Made by a program: the position numbers and the translations under genes. A stretch of 60,243 nt of DNA, taken from a virus. Positions 49,601 through 58,169 of the stretch are shown piece by piece; the stretch's first letter is position 1; the number at the start of each line of letters is the position of its first letter. The stretch lies in the IMG/VR virus record IMGVR_UViG_3300024999_000110, positions 1-60,243 of that record. One strand, given 5' to 3'. The notes beneath the pieces are model-generated. The model worked only from the letters and a program-made list of their open reading frames with translations. It had not been told where the DNA came from and ran no database searches.

Positions 49601-50262
49601 TCAATGCCCTTCTCTTGTAGCAACTCAGCGTACATGCCACCAGACTCAAGGGGCATAACTGATCCGGCAATACCAACCTTGCCACCAAACTTCTTCAGAG
49701 CTTGGCCAGTAAGTTGCTTTCTTACCTGAGCTTCTGTCAAATCTCCAATTCCACGTTTGATTGACTGCTTGACAGCTTCATCAATTCCTTTCTTAAGAAT
49801 TGTTCTACCTGCCAACCCTCCGGCAATAGTACCTGGGCCTGGAGCAACAACAGATCCTATACCAGCACCGATCGCAGCCTCAGCCATACTTGGAACAAGT
49901 TCACCTAAGGTTCCTTGAGCCCAGTCAAGAGCACCACCAATACCTGTCTTGCCAGTATAAATATCTTTAAAGGAATGTTTTTTAGGGTATAATTTTGCTT
50001 CTTCAATATTCCTATTATATCCTTCCATGCCAAAGTCTTGCAAACTCTGGCCAGCAGATTCAGCACCAAGCTTTTTCAATCCAGAGCCTGCAAGTGCAGT
50101 AGCACCATATGCAGATGCTTGAAGATTCTGAAGTCCTCTCTTCACTCCAGGTATAAAATCAGAATCAGTTGGCACAGGGGCATTAATTTCTTCTGTATCA
50201 TCAAAAAAACTTTTTGCTACTGGCGAAGTAGTTTCTTCTGTATCATCAAAAAATCCAGCCAT
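43609..50262 (-). CDS. Giant virion polyvalent protein with zincin-like domain
   Basis: 2217 residues. The first 35 residues carry an FFDDTEE repeat. A Gly/Ala-rich hydrophobic region (to about 330, with GAGIGSVVAPGPGTIAGGLA) could insert into membranes. Coiled coil about 345-690. A zincin-like site: LWHENKHVLDNLG near 843 and VENRANMFAQ near 892. A large-polyvalent-protein-type domain (SDHWDEPNILAHIRFNER, EEVQSDWHQAGKKEGY, KRMVRYAAENGFDKIAWTTG) about 1160-1290. A long helical C-terminal half with GRVFYMLKTYTLKQFD near 1967. Such proteins are packaged and injected with phage DNA. Ejection through the envelope and host modification are the likely roles. Confidence 0.65.
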   Translation of the reverse strand: MAGFFDDTEETTSPVAKSFFDDTEEINAPVPTDSDFIPGVKRGLQNLQASAYGATALAGSGLKKLGAESAGQSLQDFGMEGYNRNIEEAKLYPKKHSFKDIYTGKTGIGGALDWAQGTLGELVPSMAEAAIGAGIGSVVAPGPGTIAGGLAGRTILKKGIDEAVKQSIKRGIGDLTEAQVRKQLTGQALKKFGGKVGIAGSVMPLESGGMYAELLQEKGIDAPETALLFGALATSLEFAGGNSKLVDTFVDALSKGSTGTIKKSAKELLTNIPQEALQEGGQEFFNVLNTVANTDEKLLTASNVERIIESMAAGAIGGGAGAAVNAGFSAQAKDPGPEKTDVEIELDRRAANILNLKEDELGKSIQKLTTDINSNQELINDLDKLEAKARKENVDPAELIRKTVDDNKNSQSLLDRINSGIQKKEELAKKEYEQLSPEEKQVKEIENKLAAYRYESASQLNERITNIDNEITTLSDQYNRKFDPYALDAKTSPSAEERKVIEDKLITLNKRRNELLDKETPEVKKAFAPYTTRDGRQKYLEELFGTVNVGEKVGIEKDAAESAEIIESEIVPKSIADYANQIIANKSQERSALNDQPKARTPEEENNLRQIQDYVNYVKTYINNSFTPEERKIIENYWQGVKKELTLRQKEMTPGTEAFMRKKFFETQLANIEGNIKSDTAVQSEAKQNVVPSLAEQNKRQIWFRQIAESLGDVRQSNAQAVQTEIPRNLPGGLPSGFTNEQQVAGAPQFQISENQKTLSKVNLEDIKKTFPNQEINQNDDGSVSVQFKNGKGVKINSIQNAGKGFIKLAIETGQMQKNDVIFGVTVGNEILLDENFADNKTLWHENKHVLDNLGLITEADDSALNKEFNKLRKAGKLEFALSTHKDSKQRMVENRANMFAQIMVNRAEYRNTSFGKVIQRVMDFFQQLLSFGKQTVSGLAREVESGKIYERKVNGQTVQVTVPQAEEVANKWYSALENAVAGFNQKQATPDQWKGMIKNFPGIKQDELDWVGVNDWFDKQEGKVSQADLLKFVQENNVQLEEVIKGDNYLTEDKLDNIYSDLIKQYGYNNSTEIPEEIFSELTEKYNIILDEQSKDRVKYDTYQLPGGKNYKEILLTLPKNVNGVNAGELSKELFNKTWDEVKENENEKAQVIKVLKSMYHSDHWDEPNILAHIRFNERTDAEGNKVLFFEEVQSDWHQAGKKEGYKQERFAVLEEDDILAIEKASFDTREEAEKFASINGGEVKRYAIQGVPNAPFKNSTQWSLLAMKRMVRYAAENGFDKIAWTTGQQQFDRYAQGTEEEQAKRLRGMQEFYDKILPNTFNAEFNKNKWGNARVEVTNVGGDNLKIDTGRWIVRYTDGTTKIFYSAEEVQEIKYNDDVLSTQALDFDSWDFSINVLSIPITNRMKSKALREGMPMFEVRETPMQKISDDVYYQMFSERNSLVRTIGQMLRMRGHEIKQLIDKGLGSISTRLKNVDPMLRAKIRNLDFRTAQKIVTALRIAHPLLEKTKQMSPQDKFVWDAARRNSDEVKIKEIAEKYNMTADQEKLRSVLDQIRQDAIDVGYDVGFIEEYWPRIIKDQEGFLQATKGISQRPVITDAIKVYADKLGMTVEKFELAYPEQAADIASNTILGRNLGIGGPGNIQARQYETVPPELNKFYMDSDAALMQYIYSMTKKIEARRFFGKVPERIASLKTEKKRKQVMLTEYEKANNTARIEDVSGDLIRIEQELDKYKLQRDYTENIGTYINDLRMSGRIQADDEKVVRDILDARFHEHGATGIVNAYKNMSYIDVMGSPISALTQIGDLAWAMYVGKVWTPRGLADTVKNVGKAITKKSEITKEDLGIERIAQEFADGTTLGNAVSWVFKKVQLERIDSIGKETLINNAFSNYKVMASTEAGRQTLLKQIKPIFGTQSESVINDLLAGNPTDNVKMLLYHRLLDFQPVALSEMSEQYLKSGNGRVFYMLKTYTLKQFDVFRNEAWHKIKTGERDQVIEGIGNMIKLVSLLTLANAGADELKALLLGKETKFEDHVIENFLTMGGASKYVRMQTAREGLGSGLLGQILPPFRFVNSISKDLNQLYGSYITGDTIDFDHVRIVESIPIGGKLYYWHYGRGEDYKKSNNEQEFGKISKEVAIFKKQLENSEDKRTFLNSNLDDFKQMKMHENFQSALNRNQAVINKLKKIDQTTNVRERLGQLQQQREVILKRYFDVTNTVQ

Positions 50263-50286
50263 TTTATATCCTTATAAGTTAATTTA

Positions 50287-51351
50287 TTAATACGGAAGAC
50301 TTCCAAATCTCATTTTATATTCAGCCTCGGCGGCAGCAAAATTAGGATCTTTAGATGCACGCATTTTTAATAGCTTTTCTGTAGTAGCTGGTTTTGGAAT
50401 TGCAAATGTTGTTTGGCCGGATGTGTCATCAACATATCCAGTACCTTCAGCATTTGGCATTTTAATTACTTGTCTCTTAGTCATTCCAGTAGGATCATTT
50501 GGATCTGGTTCTTCAATTACTAAAGGCTTTAATGGATTTTCCTTGATTGGTGGATTCTGCAATACTTGTCCTTGAATATCACGTAATTTATTTTCTGCAT
50601 TAACATCAAGCTCACCAATACGATTCTTATCTGCATCAAGAGAAAGCTGCTCTCTTGCAATCTGGTTACGATCTAAAGTAGAAAGCAAGTTTGCACGATT
50701 GACATCTCGATCTGCTTCAGCATTTGCTATCAGTGCATCAGCTCGAGCCTGTCTACTTTGCAAGCCTCGTACAAACATTCCACCAATGCTATCATCGCCA
50801 AGATCTTCTGTAGTTATTGGATTTACTCCAAAGAACCTACCACGAGGAGAATTTGCATAAGCATCATATCGGTCACGTAGTTGCCTACGATAATCATTCC
50901 AAGTTGCTTGCTGATTATCTGATTGCTGGTTTAGATTTCTTAAACTAATCTTTCCTTTATCTCCTTCATATGAAAGAGTATTTCCACCAATATCATAAGT
51001 GGTTGTATTTCCATTTTTTGCTACAGTCATCTTGCCTAATTCTGCATCTCTTTGTGCATTAGTAATTTCTTTAAGTTTAGGAAGATTTAGATTTGATCTT
51101 ACTGGAGGCTGATATAAGGAAGCTATTTTTGGTTCAGCTAAAGGAGTTGATTGAATTGTTGGCTTTTGAATATTTTGTGGATTACTTCCACCATAAAATG
51201 CTTCATTATTTGGATTACCTGAAGTCATTGGAGCTTGAATCTTTTTTAAAGGCTTAGGCACACTAAAATTTTTATCTGTAAATGCTTCATCCATAGTAGG
51301 AAGAGGACGTAATCTTTTCTTCTTTTCTTCTTCAATTTGATTCAAAGCCAT
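50287..51351 (-). CDS. Internal-virion-like protein, 354 aa
   Basis: The N-terminal 120 residues are Pro/Asn-rich and disordered. A small beta part (GNTTTYDIGGNTLSYEGD) follows, then NDYRRQLRDRYDAYANSPRG and a long helix full of Arg/Asp/Asn/Ala. The tail has EAEYKMRFGSLPY. Place and composition (beside the giant protein) match ejection or internal core proteins. No enzymatic motif. Confidence 0.5.
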   Translation of the reverse strand: MALNQIEEEKKKRLRPLPTMDEAFTDKNFSVPKPLKKIQAPMTSGNPNNEAFYGGSNPQNIQKPTIQSTPLAEPKIASLYQPPVRSNLNLPKLKEITNAQRDAELGKMTVAKNGNTTTYDIGGNTLSYEGDKGKISLRNLNQQSDNQQATWNDYRRQLRDRYDAYANSPRGRFFGVNPITTEDLGDDSIGGMFVRGLQSRQARADALIANAEADRDVNRANLLSTLDRNQIAREQLSLDADKNRIGELDVNAENKLRDIQGQVLQNPPIKENPLKPLVIEEPDPNDPTGMTKRQVIKMPNAEGTGYVDDTSGQTTFAIPKPATTEKLLKMRASKDPNFAAAEAEYKMRFGSLPY

Positions 51352-51374
51352 TTTAGCCTCACAGATTAATTTTA

Positions 51375-52343
51375 TTATTCAAATGCGCTGACAGATTGAG
51401 AAACAATACTGTTCAAAGACATCAAAGCAGCCTGTGCAGTCTTAGCAAAAACATCTGCCGCAGCAGCAAGTGCTTGAACGTCAACTTGACTATTCTGAGT
51501 AGCATTATCTCTTCTATGCTTATAAACATCAACTCCTGCACCAAGCTCAGCAAGTTTTGACTGCAAGACCATTTGATCCCTATTCTGCCTTGCTCTGTAC
51601 CAGTCTGCAGCAGCACTCATCATTTTAGCTTTTATATCTGTATTTAGTGCTGCTATTCTCGCTGCTGCATCAGGAGCTACAGCCAGAGATCGAATATAAT
51701 CTATTGCTGCCTGCATTGCTGCAAGACGAGATTCAATAGCCTTGCCTATGGCAAACTTAATAGTTTCAATGGCTATCTCAATTTGTTTTACAGCAACTGT
51801 AGTTGTAGCAATACCAATCCTGCCTGCCTGTTCAAAGGCTGCCTGGTTAAGATCATAAATCATTGGTCCCTGGACAAGTGAAAAACCTCTTGCAGCATAC
51901 CCAGCAGCTATACCACTAGAAACTCTCTGTCCATCCCTAATAATCCTATCTCTTTCACGCTGAATTATTTGATCTTCAAGTGCTGCCGGAATTCCTGTGC
52001 CACCATTAGTAATTGTATTTACTAACCAATTTGTGGCTTCATCAAAAGCATCACTTGCCAAAGGATAATAGATAGCAAAAAAGTTTGCCAGTTGTCCAGA
52101 TAAGAGTGCAATTAATGCATCACGTTCTGCTTCATAATTATATTTTGAATCATCTACTGTTGGTATTTCTGGCTCTATTGCCTCAACAGTAAAGCCTGTA
52201 GCAGTTGCTGGTGGTGTAAGATAAAAACCTGCATTACTATTAATAAGATCATCTGCAGCATCTTGAGCAGAAGTAGTTGCATTAGTCGCAGTAGCTAGCG
52301 CGTTTGTAATGATTTGATTTACAATCTCTGCCGTAGTAGCCAT
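51375..52343 (-). CDS. Helical virion protein, Ala-rich, 322 aa
   Basis: Long amphipathic Ala/Ile/Asp helices (VNQIITNALATATNATTSAQ, KQIEIAIETIKFAIGKAIES, LAAAADVFAKTAQAALMSL). No signal peptide. The segment QRERDRIIRDGQRVSSGIAA then GYAARGFSLVQGPM recalls internal core or tail-adaptor proteins. It shares one base with the next gene. Likely a virion core or ejection component, by context. Confidence 0.5.
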   Translation of the reverse strand: MATTAEIVNQIITNALATATNATTSAQDAADDLINSNAGFYLTPPATATGFTVEAIEPEIPTVDDSKYNYEAERDALIALLSGQLANFFAIYYPLASDAFDEATNWLVNTITNGGTGIPAALEDQIIQRERDRIIRDGQRVSSGIAAGYAARGFSLVQGPMIYDLNQAAFEQAGRIGIATTTVAVKQIEIAIETIKFAIGKAIESRLAAMQAAIDYIRSLAVAPDAAARIAALNTDIKAKMMSAAADWYRARQNRDQMVLQSKLAELGAGVDVYKHRRDNATQNSQVDVQALAAAADVFAKTAQAALMSLNSIVSQSVSAFE

Positions 52344-53524
52344 TAAAGTCTCCTGTTTAATTGCATGATTTCAAACATAATATTTTCAAGATCAAAATTA
52401 TAACCATTATTCGTAAGTACAGAATTCCAATAATATCCAGAAAGTTCACTTCCCATATTAATACGTTGCTTTGTCATTGTAGTACTTGAATCTTTCATTA
52501 CAAATGTTTGTGTCTGTCCATCAGCTTCGACTGTTAATGAAAGTTTTCCACTTGAACTTATTCCTAAATATGCTGAAGTAACTCTCTTATTATAAATTGA
52601 TCCTAAATCAGATTTACCGAAATCAACTAAAGAATCTATTTCAATTCCATTATCAGTGCTTCCAGTCAATTCATAAATACCATCTCTTGCTACACCATAA
52701 TTTTTACCTTCATGTGTATAGAAAGAAAGATATCCATAATTATCATATTGACTAGTTGCATTAGTATCTATGTTAACTACCCAAACTCTGGCAGTATCAT
52801 CAAGTGCAGCAACATTATTAATTGTTGCAGCATTACCAGATGTAGCAATAACTACATCATTTGTTAATATAGAAGTATCGAACGAAGCAAGAAATGATCC
52901 GAGAACCGTAAAGGTATCGGTCGCCTGCATGGAAGCCAGCAGCTGATATATGTATATATAGCTGCCAGTAATGGTATCTACGATCTGGCCAGAACTATTA
53001 AGTACTACAATAAAAACTGGTCTATGTCCAAAAGCATCCAAAATATAACAGAAATTATAAAGTTTACGTTCAAACGGAGTAGCATCATATATACCGGAAG
53101 AAACGAGTGCCAGGAATTCAACTGATCCTTCTCCGTATTCTCCTTCACCACCCTTAGCAAGCATTGCTGGAAAATCAGCATCACCATCAAGATAAGATAT
53201 GGTACCGAGAATGCTAGAGGATACCATCTTCGGAAATGAGGAAAAGCCATAGTTGGCAAGCATAGGCACATACAATCCGCCTTCAGCGTATGACTCAAGC
53301 GAGGGGAAGGTTGCATCTCCTGCACCATAACTAGTAATATCTCCTCCAAACCCAGCCAGTGACGGAAACAATGCATAGCCGTAATTGCTCGAAGCAATGG
53401 CAACCATCTCGCCAATCCCGGACATTGTAACACTTGCTGCCTGGAGATTATCTAGTGTTAGCGTACCAACACCGGTCATCAGCACTTCATAATCTTGGAT
53501 TGTCAGTGTTCCATAACCTATCAT
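52343..53524 (-). CDS. Tail protein with FPxL/FPxM repeats
   Basis: 393 residues. In the first 140 residues a unit of about 20 residues with Y-G-x-x-x-FP-x-(L/M) recurs five or six times (YGYALFPSLAGFGG, GDATFPSLESYAEG, YGFSSFPKMV, GDADFPAMLAKGG). Each corresponds to a beta turn of a repeat fold. The rest is beta-rich with a propeller-like SQYDNYGYLSFYTHEGKNYG. One of five successive overlapping tail genes. A receptor-side or baseplate-like structural role is inferred. Confidence 0.5.
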   Translation of the reverse strand: MIGYGTLTIQDYEVLMTGVGTLTLDNLQAASVTMSGIGEMVAIASSNYGYALFPSLAGFGGDITSYGAGDATFPSLESYAEGGLYVPMLANYGFSSFPKMVSSSILGTISYLDGDADFPAMLAKGGEGEYGEGSVEFLALVSSGIYDATPFERKLYNFCYILDAFGHRPVFIVVLNSSGQIVDTITGSYIYIYQLLASMQATDTFTVLGSFLASFDTSILTNDVVIATSGNAATINNVAALDDTARVWVVNIDTNATSQYDNYGYLSFYTHEGKNYGVARDGIYELTGSTDNGIEIDSLVDFGKSDLGSIYNKRVTSAYLGISSSGKLSLTVEADGQTQTFVMKDSSTTMTKQRINMGSELSGYYWNSVLTNNGYNFDLENIMFEIMQLNRRL

Positions 53525-54822
53525 CAGACACTCCCGTACTGGATTTCACCAGTTTTAAATACAGCAGATGTTACCTTATCTCCTGCTGTGTATAGATAAC
53601 CGTAAACATAAAGTTGAAGCAACCTAGATACTGTAGGAACTGTACTAGTATGAACAACAGAAATTTCATCAGTCTTCGCCATGTAAACAATTACATTATC
53701 AGATTGACGATAAATTCTAATTTCTGTCAGCTCAGTCTGCACTGAAAACATGGTCTTTACCATTGTTCCATTTTCATATACTCTTACTCCATTCTGATCG
53801 CAGATGATACTATGCATGAACCTTGCCACTCCTGCCCCTTCCATTCCCTTGTTAGCAATGCTGATACAGGCACTCGTCACCCCGGATGCCGCAGTGAATT
53901 TGATGAACGTGCCAGAAGCAAGAGGATCGATCGACCGTGCCCAGGTATTCCAGCCACTATTAGTCAGTTGTAGAATCTCCTGATAAGTAAGAGGTTCGTT
54001 TACACTGGTTGTTGGTTCCTGCGCAGGCATGGTGGTTTCGACAGTATAAGTAACGGTCGGTACAGATGTTGGATCAATGAGTGACGTGCCGTCATTGTAA
54101 GTACCTGATTCCCCCAACGGAACAACCGGCTGATTATACCCATCAGCCATCGTGATATCGAAAATCTCCCCCCACGACTCGCCATCAGGAAGTTCTTGAT
54201 ATATCCACTTTGACCTGTCTTCTTGCAGGATTGTGTCCTTGAGTGCGTCGTAAGTATCTTGGTTGAAGTTGGTGGAATCTTCAGAAAGAGTCTGAGTAGG
54301 CTTGGCATTTTCGTACTCAACAAAGTGATACAGTCCATACCCTACAAAACCGACCCAGAAAGCGAGATAACTATCATCAGGATATGAGTATTTCGACACG
54401 CCTAGTTCACTCTTCCCTTGATACCAGACGATATTGTGATGGTTCACCCTCGCCTGCATGTCGGTGGCAGTACCATCCCAGTCGTTCGGATACAGCGTCC
54501 GCATCATATCATTTTCCTGTGCTGTCGTGGCAAGATAGATGCCCTTCTTGCCAGTTCTCACTCCATCAGGTGGAGCATCACCAATAAATCCGTCAGGGTA
54601 AAAAATCCCCTTGCTTGTCATGGTGTAACCAGACACTAGACTACCAGTCTCATCTATCCATTGATCGTTATCTAACTGAGTCCAGCCGTCCGGTATATAG
54701 TAATAACTCATGGTAGACTGTTCAGATGTACCGGTAGTCGTAGAGGTATAACCTTCAGTCCCAGCCGTACTACCGTAGCGAGTAACAAGTTCATATTTGT
54801 AATCTTTTATTAGTGTGCTCAT
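53524..54822 (-). CDS. Beta-rich tail protein, 432 aa
   Basis: I use ATG 54822, which overlaps the upstream stop (ATGA); the ATG at 54885 lies deep in the upstream gene. Early YYYIPDGWTQLDNDQW and KSELGVSKYSYPDDSYLAFW regions and a C-terminal domain with beta-jelly-roll traits (GTFIKFTAASGVTSACISIA, NGTMVKTMFSVQTELTEIRI) suggest surface binding. No enzymatic motif. Part of the coupled tail operon. Confidence 0.5.
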   Translation of the reverse strand: MSTLIKDYKYELVTRYGSTAGTEGYTSTTTGTSEQSTMSYYYIPDGWTQLDNDQWIDETGSLVSGYTMTSKGIFYPDGFIGDAPPDGVRTGKKGIYLATTAQENDMMRTLYPNDWDGTATDMQARVNHHNIVWYQGKSELGVSKYSYPDDSYLAFWVGFVGYGLYHFVEYENAKPTQTLSEDSTNFNQDTYDALKDTILQEDRSKWIYQELPDGESWGEIFDITMADGYNQPVVPLGESGTYNDGTSLIDPTSVPTVTYTVETTMPAQEPTTSVNEPLTYQEILQLTNSGWNTWARSIDPLASGTFIKFTAASGVTSACISIANKGMEGAGVARFMHSIICDQNGVRVYENGTMVKTMFSVQTELTEIRIYRQSDNVIVYMAKTDEISVVHTSTVPTVSRLLQLYVYGYLYTAGDKVTSAVFKTGEIQYGSV

Positions 54823-56609
54823 GGCATTCCTATTGCATATTTGTCGTATGGTCCGACTGGACTTTGTGGAACAATCGGTGGACACTGGTATGCGGCGAGA
54901 GCATCAGCTCTTGGATCGTCACCATAAAGACCGAGAGAAAAGTTATCAGCGTCTCCAACCGGGAAAGGAAGTTCACCCATTACCTGCCATGGTGCGGTGC
55001 TTGCATCTTCTGTTTCGGTTGCGGCGGTCCAGTTCAGGGAAGCGAAGGCGTATTTCTCAACATCATCCACCGTATGCTTTACAACCCCAATCAGGAATAT
55101 CCGTTCAGGAGTAACCATGCAGGGGCGGACGCTGATAAGTTGAACACCATCAGGACATCCTGGCAATGCAGTCCAGCCGGAAAATGGAGAACCGTAATGC
55201 ACCGCCCGCACTCCGACTTTGACCTTGTTGCTTACGCATAGGTAAAGATTAGTATCATCGAACACGCCTGCGTAGGTGATATCTGGTCGCACTCCCTCCT
55301 CTCCTGAGACTTGCGATGGAACGAGGACGGTTGCCAGAAATAACCCTGTTGTCGTAAACTTGACCGCTCCATACTTCCTTGTCCATGTGTAAATGATTCC
55401 ATCATGTGCATGGAACATTACAGAGTCATATGGCACTGTGAAATTTACATTCGGGTACGCCCCGGCAATCTGTTCAAACATCCGCTTGGCATTGAACCAA
55501 TCCCCTGAGACTGTTACGGTAGCAAGGTCAACAAGCAGTGGCATGAACTGATTCGAGTTGATCAGGTGCACATTCCCGCCTACAGTCATGGAATAGAACA
55601 ATCTCCACTTATCTTCGTCGGGATTATCATCGTAATAATCTCTTGCTTCGCAAGCCTCGACACTCCCAGAAAACACATGGCAGGAAGCATTGACCGCGTG
55701 AAAGAAACTGTTATTCTGTGCATACGACCCAATCGGTTCGCATGATCCATCGTTTAATGAGTTGCTGAGGATGAGTCGTAAAGCTTCAGGCATATCTGTG
55801 TTCAGAATCTCGCTGAAATAGATATTATCCTGCGTGCTGAAATCAACGTCAATATTATATCCGACTGCCTTTCTTTGTGGGTCGCCAACAAAGTCATAAA
55901 TCCAGGAACTGTGAAACGTGGTGTACCGATCCGTTCCCGTCTTCTGGTAAACTCTCCAAGGAGTATACGCAGTCTCGTATTCAATATGTCTGGCTACACA
56001 TTTAATCCTTCTGGCTTGGTTTCCGTTGGAGATATAGAAAGAACCTGTTTTCTCAAAAACTTGCCTCCACCAGTCAAAGACCCCGTCCCCTGCAAGATCG
56101 TACTTCATTGCATCTGATACTGTGACATTAAAGACCTCTCCATGAAAAGGGAGCAGTACAGGGCAACAAGAATAATCGTCTACCCACACAGTATCGGGAC
56201 CGCCAGTGTCCCCGTCAATCAGGCCATATGGAGATTGATTAACCGCAGGGATAAACTTCACAGGATAATACCCAGCCTCAACAGGTATCTGCCCAGCAAA
56301 GAACGTAGTGAACTCACCAGAAACTCCCAAATCTTTAAACAGCACATACAAGTCTTGGGCTGGATTGAACCCACCCGCCCAGTAATCAGCGGCCGCTATC
56401 TTGATTCCGTCCTGTGTCGAGCAGGCCACAATTGCACCCATCGGAGCAGTAACTCTGCCCCCATCAATCTCGCCAAGTTGCCACACCTTGAACCTGAATC
56501 CATCCCAGATCGGACAAGCCGAAGGAATATCCATCTCTTTAATCTGAGCGAGTTTCTTCTTAGCAAACCATCTGCGCTTTAGGCTGCGATCGCCGTCAAA
56601 GGTAATCAT
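54819..56609 (-). CDS. Tail protein, propeller-like, 596 aa
   Basis: Many Trp/Tyr/Gly-rich strands (FKVWQLGEIDGG, IYTWTRKYGAVKFTTTGLFL, GVFDDTNLYLCVSN, SVRPCMVTPERIFLIGVVKH) separated by Asp/Gly/Pro turns, as in a beta-propeller or other repetitive beta protein. About ten cysteines, unusual for a cytosolically assembled phage part. Start overlaps the previous stop. A receptor-binding or tail-knob role is inferred. Confidence 0.5.
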   Translation of the reverse strand: MITFDGDRSLKRRWFAKKKLAQIKEMDIPSACPIWDGFRFKVWQLGEIDGGRVTAPMGAIVACSTQDGIKIAAADYWAGGFNPAQDLYVLFKDLGVSGEFTTFFAGQIPVEAGYYPVKFIPAVNQSPYGLIDGDTGGPDTVWVDDYSCCPVLLPFHGEVFNVTVSDAMKYDLAGDGVFDWWRQVFEKTGSFYISNGNQARRIKCVARHIEYETAYTPWRVYQKTGTDRYTTFHSSWIYDFVGDPQRKAVGYNIDVDFSTQDNIYFSEILNTDMPEALRLILSNSLNDGSCEPIGSYAQNNSFFHAVNASCHVFSGSVEACEARDYYDDNPDEDKWRLFYSMTVGGNVHLINSNQFMPLLVDLATVTVSGDWFNAKRMFEQIAGAYPNVNFTVPYDSVMFHAHDGIIYTWTRKYGAVKFTTTGLFLATVLVPSQVSGEEGVRPDITYAGVFDDTNLYLCVSNKVKVGVRAVHYGSPFSGWTALPGCPDGVQLISVRPCMVTPERIFLIGVVKHTVDDVEKYAFASLNWTAATETEDASTAPWQVMGELPFPVGDADNFSLGLYGDDPRADALAAYQCPPIVPQSPVGPYDKYAIGMP

Positions 56610-57694
56610 TCGATGATCTCAGTCTGCCCTGAGAAGTTTGTCCAGAAATGCGGCAGATAGGAGTATGAAGAATCAAGGTAGTTGTTCAGCCCCCCGATAA
56701 ATGGCGCTGAGATAACATTTTTCTCAAACCACCAAGTTAGCAGGTCATATATACAGAAAATTCTTGATGATGTAATGAACATTGCGGTGGATGTCGGGCC
56801 AAGCGCGGTGAAGTTCCCTGACACATCGGAGAAGGCTTGCAACTCATCATTAACAACCTGCGCTGCCCAGACAGTGCTATCCAATTTGAACGCATACACT
56901 GAACTGCCAGTAGTAACTACATGCTCGGTTGTTCCCGACAGGGTAAGTCCAGTATCTATCCATCCTGTTATGTTCCACGATTCGTTAAGGGCCGCTCGGT
57001 ATATGGTAGTAAGGTCTACACCACCCGATGTACCGCTGATGAGGTACAGATCGTCCCCGAGTGGGAACATCTTATGGCGCGTCTGCGCTTGCGGGAGATT
57101 TGCCTGCGCCGAGAATGTCCCTGAGAACTCTCCAGTCTGTGAAATGTCTACCGCGAAACAACTAATTCTCTCAAGACCTGCACTGGCTCCATAATTCCCC
57201 CCAGAAACTATCATCCTTCCCTTGAATAACACCGGAGAAATGTGTTCGGCATCTAATGGGTTAGCAAGAACATCTGTAGAAAACGCTCCTATGCTTCCAT
57301 CTGCCAATATTGGAGTCTTATAAATTGGCGAACTGTAGTATTGACTACTTCCTATTTCATGGCCTCCCATCACATAGCAGACCGCACCTGTGGAGCATAC
57401 CTGCCCCCAGGCATAATGCGTCGGGAATCTGTGGACGTACTCACTCCAAGTGCCGAGAGTACCGTCTGTGTTTATCGGTGCCTGGAATATATACGTGCCG
57501 GATGAATCAAGCTCGTTCTGAAGGTTGCCGGAAATAGTATAAGCAAACCCGTTCGTAACCAATGTCGCAGTCTGCATGACATGGCAAGGCATGGGTGTTT
57601 CGGTGTTAACCCACACCAACTCACCATTTGTCTCATTGTTGAACGAATACTGCTCAAGCCAGGGCTGCCCTGTGTCGTAGATTTTTATAGCCAT
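56606..57694 (-). CDS. Kelch-like propeller tail protein
   Basis: 362 residues with kelch-type strand pairs: TLVTNGFAYTISGNLQNELD, TGAVCYVMGGHEIGSSQYYS, PVLFKGRMIVSGGNYGASAG, HKMFPLGDDLYLISGTSGGV and GSSVYAFKLDSTVWAAQV. Five such blades are visible, each ending in a Gly-rich turn, so a beta-propeller is likely. Kelch-like propellers occur in phage receptor-binding proteins. Coupled to neighbours on both sides. Confidence 0.55.
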   Translation of the reverse strand: MAIKIYDTGQPWLEQYSFNNETNGELVWVNTETPMPCHVMQTATLVTNGFAYTISGNLQNELDSSGTYIFQAPINTDGTLGTWSEYVHRFPTHYAWGQVCSTGAVCYVMGGHEIGSSQYYSSPIYKTPILADGSIGAFSTDVLANPLDAEHISPVLFKGRMIVSGGNYGASAGLERISCFAVDISQTGEFSGTFSAQANLPQAQTRHKMFPLGDDLYLISGTSGGVDLTTIYRAALNESWNITGWIDTGLTLSGTTEHVVTTGSSVYAFKLDSTVWAAQVVNDELQAFSDVSGNFTALGPTSTAMFITSSRIFCIYDLLTWWFEKNVISAPFIGGLNNYLDSSYSYLPHFWTNFSGQTEIIE

Positions 57695-58161
57695 TATTCA
57701 GCTGGGAATCCAATAGAATAAGAGTTTATAGGTTGCACAACCCCTGAAGTCATGTAAGCATTGGCAATAATCAAGTCTTTGCCGACCGTACCAACTGTAC
57801 CTTGTGTGCGTTTCTCAGTTGTACTCAACACTCCAGTGTCAGAACTCAATACTCCCCGATAGAAAGAAGCATAGCCAGATGCAGCATTGGTGCCACTCCA
57901 TACTTCTGCCGCTGCCTTGGCAATAACACCTGCTGAAGGAGCATCAAACGTCCCACCAGTACCACCACCATTTACAGAAATGATGCAAAGCAGAGTAGCT
58001 GCTCCAAGAGTTGCATCAGCTGTAGCAGGGATAAGAGCATCCGCAGCAGCCTGGCTAGTTGCAGATCCATAAATCTTAATAAGATATCCACTCATACCGG
58101 TTGAGAAAGCACCAGTACCAAGCATGTAGTTTCGTAATCCTGTACTTACTTTAAAAGCCAT
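57694..58161 (-). CDS. Small tail-associated protein, 155 aa
   Basis: MAFKVSTGLRNYMLGTGAFS then MSGYLIKIYGSA is the opening of a phage protein family that pairs with tail genes. The rest is Ala/Gly/Thr-rich strands with YASFYRGVLSSDTG. A tail-fibre or adaptor part, inferred by layout and position. Confidence 0.5.
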   Translation of the reverse strand: MAFKVSTGLRNYMLGTGAFSTGMSGYLIKIYGSATSQAAADALIPATADATLGAATLLCIISVNGGGTGGTFDAPSAGVIAKAAAEVWSGTNAASGYASFYRGVLSSDTGVLSTTEKRTQGTVGTVGKDLIIANAYMTSGVVQPINSYSIGFPAE

Positions 58162-58169
58162 ATTTCACC

